A model generated the notes under the pieces. The model saw only the letters and a list, made by a program, of their open reading frames with translations. It was not told the DNA's origin and made no database searches. From contig NC_003076.8 in NCBI RefSeq assembly GCF_000001735.4, positions 25,733,835-25,797,834 of the forward strand: 64,000 bases of DNA. Direction: 5' to 3'. Source of the DNA: Arabidopsis thaliana (Eukaryota; Streptophyta; Magnoliopsida; Brassicales; Brassicaceae). The position numbers and the translations under genes are program-made. The stretch's first letter is position 1. Each line of letters starts with the position of its first letter. Below, in pieces: positions 21,195 through 32,394 of the stretch.

Positions 21195-22581
21195 TATAAG
21201 ACTAGGAATCTTTATGTGAGACTGACAAGAACCATATCTCTATTTTTATACTAATCAAGATTTGTTTTCATTTTTAATAAAGAGAAATTGTTTTTAGATT
21301 ATTTTGATATAATTGTTGATTGGAATCTAATGAGTCAACTATATGAAGATATGATGTTTGAACCAATGAAACTTTGTTATTATTTTGCTATTAGTAGTGA
21401 CTAGTGGCCAAAATGAAGATAGAATTACAAAATTATGCATGATGCTTGCTTATGACGTGAAAATAAAATAATGTTTTTAGTTTAGAAATTAGATGCTTGT
21501 AATAAAATACGAAAGTTTAAAGAGTTGAAGGAACCTTTTTGACGTTGATAGTCTCCGTTTTTGCATCTTAGAATACGGCATAGACAATGAATTTTCCAAG
21601 CTTTCACATTGTATTTAATTTGTGTATCACCAACGCTACATGCTTTTAAGTTTAATTGACTTCTTGTGGAAAACTTTACAAAAGGAGAAGAAATATCAAC
21701 TAAATTGTTTTCTTTGTCTTCCTAGTATATATGACATAGCAATCCTTATCTATATATATGATGCAGTCTAGTTGTTCCGAATAACCTCCTCATTCATGGA
21801 AGACTAACATTCAAAAACTCGTCAAAATAATATGTTAATTTTGGTTAGTGTTAAATATGTCAAACCTAAATTCTTGAATAACAAAATGAATCGTTTTTTT
21901 CTCGGTTACTAAATCAGTTATTATGAGTTTTGTAATACAGTCAAAAGTACTCATTCTTTGGGATAACACAAAGCATTCAAAACATATGGGTTTATAAACT
22001 CTTGTCGTTGGATTTGGGCTTAGAGCTCTGTGTTCTTATTGTTACCACTTATTTCCTTCTCCTTGAAAATTTGTCTTTGTGGGCTTTACCGCTTCAGGAT
22101 TCTAATTGAAGTTGGGCTTCATGACATTTTTCGTTCTACATATCGGTGAGAACAAAAAACAATATCAACAAAAAATGTTTATATATTATTTAATAAAACA
22201 TGATTCATTATTTTATTTTATATTTGATAAAGATTTCATTAATATTAGTGAGAGAATGATTGCACTAAAAAATATGGAGAAAAATGAGAGGATGATTTTC
22301 TTTGCAAATAATTATTAAAAACCATTACTAAAAATTAAAATATGATGCTGTTTAATTACGAATTATGAAATTAAACGTTTTGAGTTCCTGCAAATTGATA
22401 TATTGTAATTGATGAGAAAAATATCATTTGTCGGCGAGTTGTATAAATAATATTATTTTTTTAATTATAAACCCTAAACTAAAACCCTTTTAGTTAGAGG
22501 GGACAGAGGAAAGCTTCACTAGTCGATTAGGGTTTCTTTCTTCTCGCCCCAATTCCCAAATTCAAAATCGAAGCTTTTTTA
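21195..22581. other. Divergent spacer between OPT4 and the Pol5-like gene
   Basis: 1.4 kb of AT-rich DNA shared by two promoters facing apart. An open frame at 22106-22318 is low-complexity and not supported. Telo-box motifs sit near the right end (22469 and 22528). A TGGGCT motif at about 22015 and one near 22113 also face the Pol5-like gene. Confidence 0.5.
22469..22535 (+). promoter_or_regulatory. Paired telo-boxes upstream of the Pol5-like gene
   Basis: AAACCCTAAA at 22469-22478 and its complement TAGGGTTT at 22528-22535, 104 and 47 bases before the start codon. Telo-boxes are enriched near start sites of plant ribosome-biogenesis genes, which fits the predicted nucleolar role of this gene. 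Confidence 0.6.
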
Positions 22582-25500
22582 ATGGGTAGTAAGAAGAGAA
22601 GCAACGACGACTCGACGGAGTTGGTGGAGAACGACAACCTCCCCGATTCTTCAATTGTGAAGAAGAAGAAATCTAAAACTGAGAAGATGAATACCGTTGC
22701 TAATTATGATTCTGATACGGCGGCGGCGGCGGCGGAAGTTCCTGGTGTTGCGAGCTCCGGTAAGGATATGGAGAAGAAGAAGATGAGAAAAGCTTCTGAT
22801 AAACAGAGGAGACTAGAAGCTGCTCTGAAGAAAAACAATGGTGTAGGAGCTTCGCGGCCTAAGCCTATACCTGTGGCTGTAAATTCAAACTCCGATGAAG
22901 CCGACGACGAGTCTCTTCCCTCCGCAGCCGCTTCTTCTTCCTCGTTGCCTCTGAACTATTTTACAGATTTGGCTTCTTCTGATGCTTCCGTTAGAGAAGC
23001 AGCTGCTGAGTCGTTGGTATTGAGGTTGCAAGAGATTCAGAAGCAATACGAAATGTTACCTGATAAAGAATCTGTTGATGGTGGTTTGATGCTTGAAGCT
23101 GAGAAAAACGATGGTTTGGATAACTGTGCTCCTCATCTGAGATATGCTCTACGCAGGCTTATTCGTGGAGTCTCTTCTTCAAGAGAGGTATCTATTCTTC
23201 AGTTTCACTTCGTATATCGAAATGTTCATGCTTTGTCTAGCAATTACTAATTCTTTGGTTTTGTTTATGTTTATGTTTCGTTAACAGTGCGCAAGACAAG
23301 GATTTGCTTTGGGGTTGACATTACCTGTTAGCGTTATTTCTAGCATTAATGTGGAATCTTTGCTGAATCTCATTGCTGATTCTTTGTCTGTATCTTCATC
23401 CATGACGGGACAAGTAAGTAGCAGTTTTTATATGCTTCGTTCTTCATGTGATTCTGTTATAGAGACTCATATGCTTTGAATTGAAATTGACACAGGATAT
23501 AAAGGAATGCTTATTGGGTCGATTGTTTGCTTATGGTGCGCTTGCACGTTCTGGAAGACTGATTGAAGATTGGCAATCTGATAAAGACTCTCCGATAATC
23601 AAAGAATTTACCAATGCTCTTATTGGTCTTGCTGCAAAAAAGCGTTACTTGCAGGAACCAGCTGTGCATATTCTTCTAGACTTTGTTGACAAGGTATAAT
23701 AGATTCATTCTTATGTGCAAAGTTTAGTGCGGGTTTATTACACATTGTGAAGTTTTTTTGTGATCCTATCTTTTTTATTGTGCAGTTGCCTACTGAACCT
23801 GTTGTTACTCATGTTATGGAAGCTCCAGAACTTTATAAATGGTTTGAACAAGCCACCGAGGTGGGAAACCCAGATGCTTTGCTCTTAGCGCTGAAACTCC
23901 ATGAAAAGGTTTCAGTCGATCATCCTATATTTAGCAAGCTACTGCCAGTTCCTTTCAGTTCCGGGAAGTTTTTTTCTGCTGATCATCTCACTGCCATTGG
24001 TAATTGCTTGAAGGTACAGCGCAAACCCATCTTTTTGCTATGTAGAATGGTTGAACATGTTAAGATCTTGTCTGCAGATTGTTATGAGTTTGTAACTTAT
24101 TAATATCAAAACATCTTTTTTCCACTATTAAAAGATATTTTTTGTGAACTTCTACAGGAATCTACTTTCTGCCAGCCTCGTGTTCATAGCTTATGGCCTG
24201 TTATAGTCGATATGCTGTTACCGGAAGCAGTTGTTCAAAGCGAAGATGTCGTATCTGTTTCAAGTTCCTCGAAAAAGCAAAAACGTAACCGGAAGTCTAA
24301 TCCAGTTGAAGAAGAAGCCACAAATAACATCAGAAATTTCTGCGAAGTTTTTATGGAAGGAGACCTACTTTCTTCAACTCATGTTCGCAAGCATTTGGCA
24401 TTTGATATCCTGCTTCTTCTTCTTCCAAAGCTTCCTGCAAGTTTTATCCAACATGTATTGTCGCTCAAATTTGTTCAGTGCCTCATGGATATACTCTCCA
24501 CAAAGGACTCTTGGTTGCATAAAGTTGCCACCCATTTTCTTGTCGAGTTAATGGATTGGGTGAAAGATGACGATACCAAGAGGGTGGCCGTTACAATGGC
24601 TCTCCAGAAACACAGCGAAGGAAAATTTGATAATATTACGCGGACAAAAACTGTTAAAGTTCTAGCTGCAGAGCTTGAAACTGAAGATGGTTGCACACTT
24701 TATCTCCAGAACTTGATGAATTTGTTTGTGGATGAACAGCATGTTCCTGAAGAATCTTCAAATATGAAATGGTCCCTAGAACCTTGCTCTTTGAATTCAG
24801 ATCAGAGTCAAACAACGGATGATAATTCTGACAATGGTTCAAATGAGGAGAAGGATTCAGTTGGAACAACCGGAAACTCGGATGTTCTGAAAAGCTGGGT
24901 CATTGAATCTCTCCCTGGCATCTTAAAACATGCTAAATTGTCCCCTGAGGCGAAACTGCGACTTCAGAAGCAGATCCTGAAATTTCTCGCTGTACAAGGT
25001 CTCTTTCTGGCTTCTCTGGGCACTGAAGTTACATCATTTGAGTTGCAGGAGAAATTTAAGTGGCCAAAGACAGCTACTCCTGCTGCTCTTTGCCAAATGT
25101 GCATCGAACAGCTTCAGCTGTTGCTGTCAAATTCTCAGAAGATTGAGAAACCACTATCTAAAGGAAATGCCCTGGAACAGCCCGATGATCCTGTTTCATA
25201 CTTTATGAAATTCCTTAGCACGTTGCAGAATATTCCCTCAGTTTCCCTCTTCCGTTCCTTGAATGAAGCAGATGAAAAGGCTTTCAAAGAATTACAAGAA
25301 ACAGAAAGTAAACTTTTAAAGGAGGTAAGTTTCTTACTCGTTTTGCTTTAATGTTACTGTAAGTTGAAATCTTACCAAAATAATGTCTATGTGCTTGTGT
25401 GTTTAAGTTGTACATCTTTATTATGTGGCAGGAAAGAAATTGTGGACTATCTACTGATCCAAATAAATTTCATGCATTGAGGCACTTAGTTGTTCAGCTG

Positions 25501-27288
25501 TTGCTTCAAATACTCCTCCATCCGGGAGAATTCTCAGAAGCTGCTACTGAACTTTCAGTATGCTGTGACAAAGCTTTCAGTTCTCTTGATCTTCTGAAAA
25601 GTGATGGGCAAGGTGAGGCAGACGATGAAGAAGAACCAGCAGTCATGGATGTCCTCGTGGACACATTACTTTCTCTCTTGCCGCATTCTTCAGCTCCAAT
25701 GCGGTCTTCTATTGAGCAGGTAATAAGCTCACCACTAGCAAACAAATTCATTTCTTTTACTATTCTTGAAGTTACTGATCCTTGGCTGCTAAAATGAGAT
25801 TCAATTTAATCCTTTGGTTCAATTGTTTCCAATTGGCTCAAGCTCAAAGTTTAATAGAGTTCCACAATATTATGTAACTTGTAGGTTTTTAAGTACTTTT
25901 GTCAAGATGTCACCAACGATGGACTGCTGAGAATGTTGCGGGTGATCAAGAAAGATCTAAAACCGTCTAGACATCAGGAGGACCAAGACTCTGACGATCT
26001 TGATGATGATGAAGAAGATTGTCTTGCTATTGAAGATGCAGAAGAAGAAAACGAGGAGATGGGTGAAACTGGTGAGAGCGATGAGCAGACTGATGATTCC
26101 GAAGCAGTAACCGGCGTTGTCCCTATGGCAGTTGACAGAGAAGTTCCTGAAAATTCCGATGATTCTGATGATGATGATGGAATGGATGATGATGCAATGT
26201 TCCGCATGGACACTTACCTTGCCCAGATATTCAAGGAGAAGAGGAATCAAGCTGGCGGCGAAACTGCTCAGTCCCAGCTTGTTTTGTTTAAACTCCGTGT
26301 CCTCTCCCTTCTTGAAATCTACCTCCATGAAAATTCAGGTAAGTGCATCATAAAACAATGATTTGGTATGATGAAATGCACGATAATAGTCACTACTAAG
26401 TTCTGTACTTTGTGGTTTGGTGATCTTTTAACAGATAAGCCACAAGTTATGACAGTGTACTTAAACTTAGTTCAGGCAATGCTGAACCCAAGCACTGCAG
26501 AAAGTAGTCTGCCGCTTTTACAACGTATATGGGGCATCATTCAGAAGAAGATCTTCAAGGCTAAAGAGTTTCCCAAGGATGAATCAATGGAATTTTCTGC
26601 ACTTGCTTCTTTGTTGGAGAAGAATCTTAAACTGGCTGCGAAACCATTCAAGAGTAAGAAGTCAGGAGTTGACCCTTCCAAGAAGAAGCAGTCAGCTGCG
26701 TGGAACCGATACAAGATGATCACCCACCTTGGCCAGAACTCAACTTACTGGGTTATGAAGATAATTGACTCGAGAAAATTCTCAGAAACTGAATTGGAGA
26801 AGATCTTGGATGTGTTTCGGAGTGCTGTTACCGGGTACTTTGATAGCAGGAAGTCTCAGTTGAAGATAGATTTTCTTGAGGAAGTGTTTAGAAGGAGACC
26901 ATGGATTGGACACCAACTGTTTGGTTTCCTTCTGGAGGCAAGTGTGAATGCAAATGTTGAGTTCCGTAGACTGGAAGCTCTTGATTTGATCACTGAAACT
27001 CTGAGATCGTTGATTCCTATAAACGAAAACACCCAAGCAGATTCGAGAAAAACAATGACGACCCATCTGAAGGAACTGATTCTTTTGATTAAAGAACTAG
27101 TTGGAAACATGCCTGAGGCTAAAGTAAGGCGAGCTCAGGTGCGTAAATTCTGTGGCAGGATCTTTCAGATGGTCTCTTCGTTGAAACTCACCAAATCTTT
27201 CCTCAAGGGGTTGGGACAAGATGGTCGAACAGCATGTGAAGATGCATTCGGTGATCTCTTCTTGAATCTGAAGAATACAGAGCATTAA
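22582..27288 (+). CDS. DNA polymerase V / MYBBP1A-like nucleolar protein
   Basis: Eight exons (22582-23187, 23288-23413, 23496-23693, 23786-24013, 24158-25324, 25432-25719, 25885-26338, 26435-27288) give 1306 residues. The family (yeast Pol5, animal MYBBP1A) is named as a polymerase, but it is an alpha-helical ARM/HEAT-type protein of the nucleolus needed for rRNA synthesis and ribosome assembly; no polymerase catalytic motif is visible here. The N-terminus has basic nuclear-targeting clusters (KKKKSK, residues about 27-36) and an Ala/Ser-rich stretch. Residues about 120-870 read as repeated amphipathic helices. Residues about 890-960 are highly acidic (DSDDLDDDEEDC...), as in MYBBP1A. A Lys-rich segment near 1110-1120 may be a second localisation signal. 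I recall the locus as AT5G64420. Confidence 0.94.
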
Positions 27289-28705
27289 CGCAGACTACTC
27301 CAAAGTATCACCATACGTTGATCTTGGTGAAACCCTCGTCTTTTTTTTTTGTTTTTCTTGTGTTATCTTTCTATGAAGAAAAACTCGCAGGATCTGAATC
27401 ACAAGTTTGAATAGGATTTCTCCTATTCATTGATTCCAAAAGATACTACATTCTCACTTATGTCCCAAAGAGATGATTTGTTATGATAATTCATCAATTT
27501 TGTTTTCAAGTTGTTATGTTGGTTATATTTACAGGTTGAGAATATGTTTAAAACTATGGATTTCATATGATTTTCTTTATCAGATATATTTTTTTTTTTT
27601 GTCAGACATTCTTTGTTATAAATACATACTCATTTTGGAGATTGATGAAAACTTTGTCTGAAGGGGGCAAAAATCTACAGAAGCATATATATTTCTTGAA
27701 CATATATATGTTCATTTGGGTTTCTGGTGTGTCTTTGATTGTTCATTGCGATGATATAGTTACGGTTTTGGGATAAAATCAAATTCGGGAATTCATGCGT
27801 TGACAGAGTACAAAATGATCCAAAAATTGATAAAGTGAGACTTACCTGAGACATAGACTAGTGTAAAAGAGACACCTGTTTTAGATATCATAATTTAATA
27901 GGGGGGTTTTCTGTTTCGATTGATGCATTGTATTCCGTGATGATGTTGATGGTGATTCATATACATACTTAAAGTGTCGTTTATTGATTCGGGAAGGATG
28001 CAACAAATAAGTTTATGACATGGCCGATAAGTGAGTGACTAAAGCTATATGACTTTTCTTTGTAAGGATTCTTAAAAGTTCAAAACTCGTAGTCTAATAA
28101 TATCCTTTCCCATAACACCTGTCCCTGAGTTTGATAGATAGTTTTCTTTGGACCAGTTTATATTTTAAAATCATATATTGTAGAAAATTCGGTTTAAATG
28201 TAGCTAAGATGACGCAGAGAACTTCTAGTAGACCATTTAACTAAAAGTCTGGTCACATACGAGAGAGTGTATATTTATCTCTTTACAAAGAAGCCAATTA
28301 TTGATTTTGAAATGTTCTATCTTCCACAACAAAATGATTTTCATGTGGAACAACCCATATATATTATGGCCGAAGGACAACTACACCACTTGGATAGAAA
28401 AAAGGAGTTCAGCTTATTATGGCGAAAAGAAAAATAAAGGTAAAATGGCTTAAAAGGTTCTCAGATAAATGCAATCAAATGCACAATAGACTGGATTTAA
28501 GCAACGCGATGGAAGTTGCAGAATCAAGAACATCATCATAAGATAAAATAAACAAGTAGATAAAGGGAAAAAGAAAAAAACATTATTTATCAGACACCAA
28601 AGTGATCTTAATTACACTATATATATATATATATATAAAAGATGATGAAATTTGTTGTAATAGATTAACAATAATCTGATTCAACCATATGAAATACCTC
28701 ATCAA
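27289..28705. other. Spacer between convergent Pol5-like and PB1 genes
   Basis: 1.4 kb holding two 3' UTRs and AT-rich DNA. Open frames at 27473-27776 are Phe/Ile/Tyr-rich noise. A TA dinucleotide run lies at 28618-28637. No gene or element is recognised. Confidence 0.5.
28618..28637. repeat. TA microsatellite
   Basis: About ten TA units, about 70 bases downstream of the stop codon of the minus-strand PB1 gene, so probably in its 3' UTR. Confidence 0.85.
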
Positions 28706-30247
28706 TCAAACAGCCGAATCTGAACTCTGAGATGAAACTTTAGGTGCCATGTTCATAGCAACAAGCTTCCCGTCCGGTCCAGTTCTCAATTCACTCATAC
28801 CAGTTACAGGTAAGCCAACTCCATGGTACTGCGGCGGTGGAGCCTCCGTGTAATAAACTTGTTTCCCCATTCCTCCAGTGTAAGTCACCTGAGTATACGC
28901 TGATGTATCTGGTAATCCTACTACTTGTCGTGGCGGTGGTACTGCGGTGTATTGCGGTGGTGGAGGACCAGAGGTAAAAGGCTGAGGAGGAGGAGGTTGT
29001 TGTTGTTGTGCTGCTTTTGTTCCTATAGGTGCCTGAAGTGGCTGAGCCACGTTGTACGGTGATTGGTGTGGTTCTCTGTAAGTATCTGAAGCCACTCTCT
29101 GTACCTGAGGATAGTAGCCGCCTTGGTTTACTTGTCCTGTAAGTATTGGTCTGATGACACCTTGCGGTTGCGGTGGTGGTGGCGCGTGGTACACCGGAGA
29201 TGGAGATGGAGATGGGATCATGTAAACTGGTTGCTCTGGTAATCCTAATCCATGTGTGGTTGTTGGAAATACGACTCCTGGATTGTGGTTTCCTTGCCAG
29301 AAAGTCGTCATCGGAGGAGCTTGCGGATTCGTTTGAGGAATCGTCTGCTGTGGCGGTGGTGGCGCAGGATTTTGTATGTACGGTGGAGAGAAGTATCCAC
29401 CTCCGGTTTCTATTAAACCGTCTTCGTTACTCTTCCTTCTGTATACAGCTTCCTGTTGTTGTTGTTGTTCTTGATCCCTAATATGCATCCTCTGAAATTC
29501 CTGCATTTGTCTTTGAATTTCCATCGGATTTACGACGTGATCCGGTTGAATCACACGCGGATCGTTAAACAAAGGCGGTTCTAACGCCACAGGAACCGGT
29601 AATTTCACCTCAGCCGGTGGTGGCGGCGGCGGAGCTGCAACTTTCTCCGATCCAAACAAAAAATCCGCATTATTCGGAGGAGCAGTTACGGATTTCTCCG
29701 ATTCAGATAGCCTAGGAACAGTGTTCAACGCCTCGACGAAGCGATCTCGATCCGATTGAGTCGAACTTTGAGAACCAAATCCAGAAGAAGCCGGGAAGAG
29801 AAACAAACGCATCCTCGCTGGCTTAGACGACAAACGAAGCAAGCGATCGTACTCGTGCATCATATGCTCCAGATCATCATCGTTCGTAACCGAGATCAAA
29901 GCGTCTAAGTCTTCTCCCGGAAGCTGATACTTAAACGTAACTTCTCCTCCGCCGCCATCACCGCCGCCGCATACGGTGGAGAGTTTGGAAGCTAAAACAG
30001 GGAATCTAATCCCGCGATCAACGGAAAGAATCTTCGTTTCTCCGTTTACGTAAGTGAGCTGATTATCGTGAGGCCGTGGCTGAATCTTGCCGCCATAGCT
30101 GCACATAAACTTCACCTTGTAGCTATGTTGCTGCTGGTTCTGGTTCTGATCATCCCATGGAGGCGGCGGGTTATCGAATTCGATCTCACGAGATCTCGGT
30201 GACGAGTCGGTTGAATCTGGATAAGAGTTGTACGAGAATTTCTCCAT
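28706..30247 (-). CDS. PB1-domain (octicosapeptide/Phox/Bem1p) protein
   Basis: Single open frame of 513 residues with no intron. The PB1 domain spans about residues 44-138. It starts with KVKFMCSYGGKIQPRP, where the basic Lys and the GGKI motif are typical of the plant group, and has the acidic OPCA segment around residues 107-126 (YQLPGEDLDALI, then TNDDDL). PB1 domains pair head to tail through these basic and acidic faces, so this protein could form homotypic chains or pair with another PB1 protein. The rest is low-complexity: Pro-rich runs, a poly-Gln patch near 260 and many Pro-Gln-Tyr motifs, suggesting a disordered scaffold. There is no kinase domain, unlike the related Raf-type kinases. 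I recall the locus as AT5G64430; no specific function is known to me. Confidence 0.92.
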   Translation of the reverse strand: MEKFSYNSYPDSTDSSPRSREIEFDNPPPPWDDQNQNQQQHSYKVKFMCSYGGKIQPRPHDNQLTYVNGETKILSVDRGIRFPVLASKLSTVCGGGDGGGGEVTFKYQLPGEDLDALISVTNDDDLEHMMHEYDRLLRLSSKPARMRLFLFPASSGFGSQSSTQSDRDRFVEALNTVPRLSESEKSVTAPPNNADFLFGSEKVAAPPPPPPAEVKLPVPVALEPPLFNDPRVIQPDHVVNPMEIQRQMQEFQRMHIRDQEQQQQQEAVYRRKSNEDGLIETGGGYFSPPYIQNPAPPPPQQTIPQTNPQAPPMTTFWQGNHNPGVVFPTTTHGLGLPEQPVYMIPSPSPSPVYHAPPPPQPQGVIRPILTGQVNQGGYYPQVQRVASDTYREPHQSPYNVAQPLQAPIGTKAAQQQQPPPPQPFTSGPPPPQYTAVPPPRQVVGLPDTSAYTQVTYTGGMGKQVYYTEAPPPQYHGVGLPVTGMSELRTGPDGKLVAMNMAPKVSSQSSDSAV

Positions 30248-31960
30248 CTCTCCGCGAAAATTAAATGATTTTTTTTGTTGGTTTGGCTTAATTCATGAAG
30301 AGAAGAAATTAGAAAGAAATGAAGAAGACTGTTGTGATGAAATGGTTTTTATTATGTATCGGTGATGGTGGTGTTGGAAAATGAGTACGTGAACTTATTG
30401 CTCATTTACACGTGGCCTGTCAGATTTTATGAGTTTTAAGGCGGTGATGAGATTATGTGACGGTTCTGTGACGTTAGCTGAATCTCTCCATGGATTAATA
30501 TGACTTTTGGGGACACTGTGAATGGGCCCAACACTAGTGTTTTGATACTTCGACGTTGAAAGAGGCCAGCTTTTAGCCTTTTACATGTTTTTTCTTAATA
30601 TTTTGTTAAATCAACATTAGTGAAGCAATATTTTTAAGGTTAAGTGATAAATAAATAGTTAAGAAAAAGGGAAAAACAAAAGTCGTTGTCGTCGATCTTT
30701 CGCCTGATCAGGCTTAGATATGTTTTATGATTGTGTTATTGGATTTCTTTTGTGTATAACAAATATTTGAATGTTTGAATCATCATCATTCATCAACTGT
30801 ATTACACATCCGAATAGTCTTTGGGTTAGTTCTAGAAGATAGATGTTTTTTAGTCTGTCAACATGCAGAAGAAAACTGTAAAAGGGTCAACAAAAAAAAA
30901 TTGTTATGTTAAATTAACATCAAGAATATAAGATAATTTAAATTTGACACCGGTGAGTGTATACTCACTTTCTCGATTGTTTGCTATTATTATATACCTT
31001 AGATTATTGCCAACTTGCACCTTATTATAAACGGTGAAATTGTTGTAATTATTCAAACTTATAATAGACGTATTTCACTAGCATGCCGAAGGTGCAATCA
31101 TGGTCGTACAAGAACAATATTTATATTGTCAAATTCACGTAACAATTTTTGTTGTTTTCCTTGTTTGTCGAAGACATGTGCATTGATTAGTATTTCTTCC
31201 AATATTATTTTGTGTTAGAACTTAGAAATGTTCATTATTTTCTCATCCTCTTAAATAATCCATATATATATGGACTAATCGGCCCGCCGTCCCGGTACGA
31301 TGTTGCTCGATCAGTCATAAATCAAGTCGTGTCTCGTGGTTGTTTGTACTTGGCAGAGCAAGTCAATCAACCGAATTTTGGTAAAGATGCATCTTAGCCA
31401 AAACTTTTGATTTCACTAGATATACTAGAATTTAGCATTATACGAATGTCGACCATACTTTTTGATTACTTAAGAGCCTCTTATATAGTTAGTCCTATTA
31501 TTGATAGTTTTCTTGTAGTAATATTTGAATATTATAACGAATCAAATTTTTCGAATCTAATAAGCACAAAAGAAAAATGGAATCGAATATTATTTTAAAT
31601 GAAACTATGTACTAACATAAATCCAATTATGTTCAAATGAAACCAAATCAAATAAATGAAGTATTCCTAGCTTTGAATTAGTAAGTATCATATGAAATGG
31701 CTCCATATGGAAACCAAAAAATCCAACTGAATGCAAATGAAAGTGTTTTCACTACTTCATCGTAAATATAAAGAAATTGTTAGGTGTGATAATGAAAAAC
31801 ATTAGTTAACGGGCCAAAATTATATATTTACATAATAAAGGGGTAGTTTCATAAATTTGAGAACATGGTTGGAACATTTCAACAAATGAGACGAGTTCAA
31901 TGTACACTTGAATTATGTACAAATCAGTACAAGAAGCTTAAGATTTGAAGCTAACATATA
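30248..31960. other. Divergent spacer between PB1 gene and FAAH
   Basis: 1.7 kb. The left part is the promoter and leader of the PB1 gene, with one TGGGCC at about 30523. The middle is AT-rich. A GC-richer patch at about 31278-31400 stands out and is open in one plus-strand frame, but I recognise no protein there. Nothing else is supportable. Confidence 0.45.
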
Positions 31961-32394
31961 ACATTCAAGTTCCCAACAACTTCACCGCTCATCTCCGCAC
32001 GGCTTTCTTCATTTAGTAATCCTTCGCCGGATCGGATCATCGTTTCTCAGATTCCTCTTTTTAAGTTTCTTCTTTCAGGTTCGCAATCCGAATCTTCCAC
32101 AACCATTGTTCGTTTCGCCTGTGATTCTGGTTTCTGAAATTTCTGCCTTGGCGTGGTTTCCTTGAATCTGATTACTTGGATTCTCCGATTCTCATAGTTC
32201 TTACCAGTTTTTGTTTTTTATTTCACTTAATTTGTTCTGATTCTGGATAACAGATTCTTATGATAAGGTGAAAGATACTAGAGATTCATCGGTTTTGTTT
32301 TGTTTTGGCAATTTTCTCAAGTGTTTGACTTATAGAACAGTGACGTGTGTGATCTATGATATCAATTCCAAACTTAATGATGTTTTGTTTGTAG
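31961..32394 (+). promoter_or_regulatory. Probable FAAH leader with an intron ending at the start codon
   Basis: A GT dinucleotide after CTTTCAG near 32080 is a possible donor. A strong acceptor (TTTGTTTGTAG) ends at 32394, with ATG following directly. The leader exon from about 31980 is pyrimidine-rich and contains no long frame. Exact transcript ends cannot be read from the sequence. Confidence 0.4.

Noticed and set aside
25957-26328. Minus-strand Ser/Ile-rich frames opposite the acidic part of the Pol5-like gene
   Set aside because: GAT/GAA-rich coding sequence automatically leaves the complement open as ATC/TTC/TCA; no independent evidence.
22582-27288. A real DNA polymerase, as the family name suggests
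   Set aside because: No polymerase catalytic motif is visible; helical repeats plus an acidic tail fit Pol5/MYBBP1A ribosome-biogenesis proteins.
28618-28637. TA run as a terminator or origin element
   Set aside because: A plain dinucleotide microsatellite in a 3' UTR explains it.
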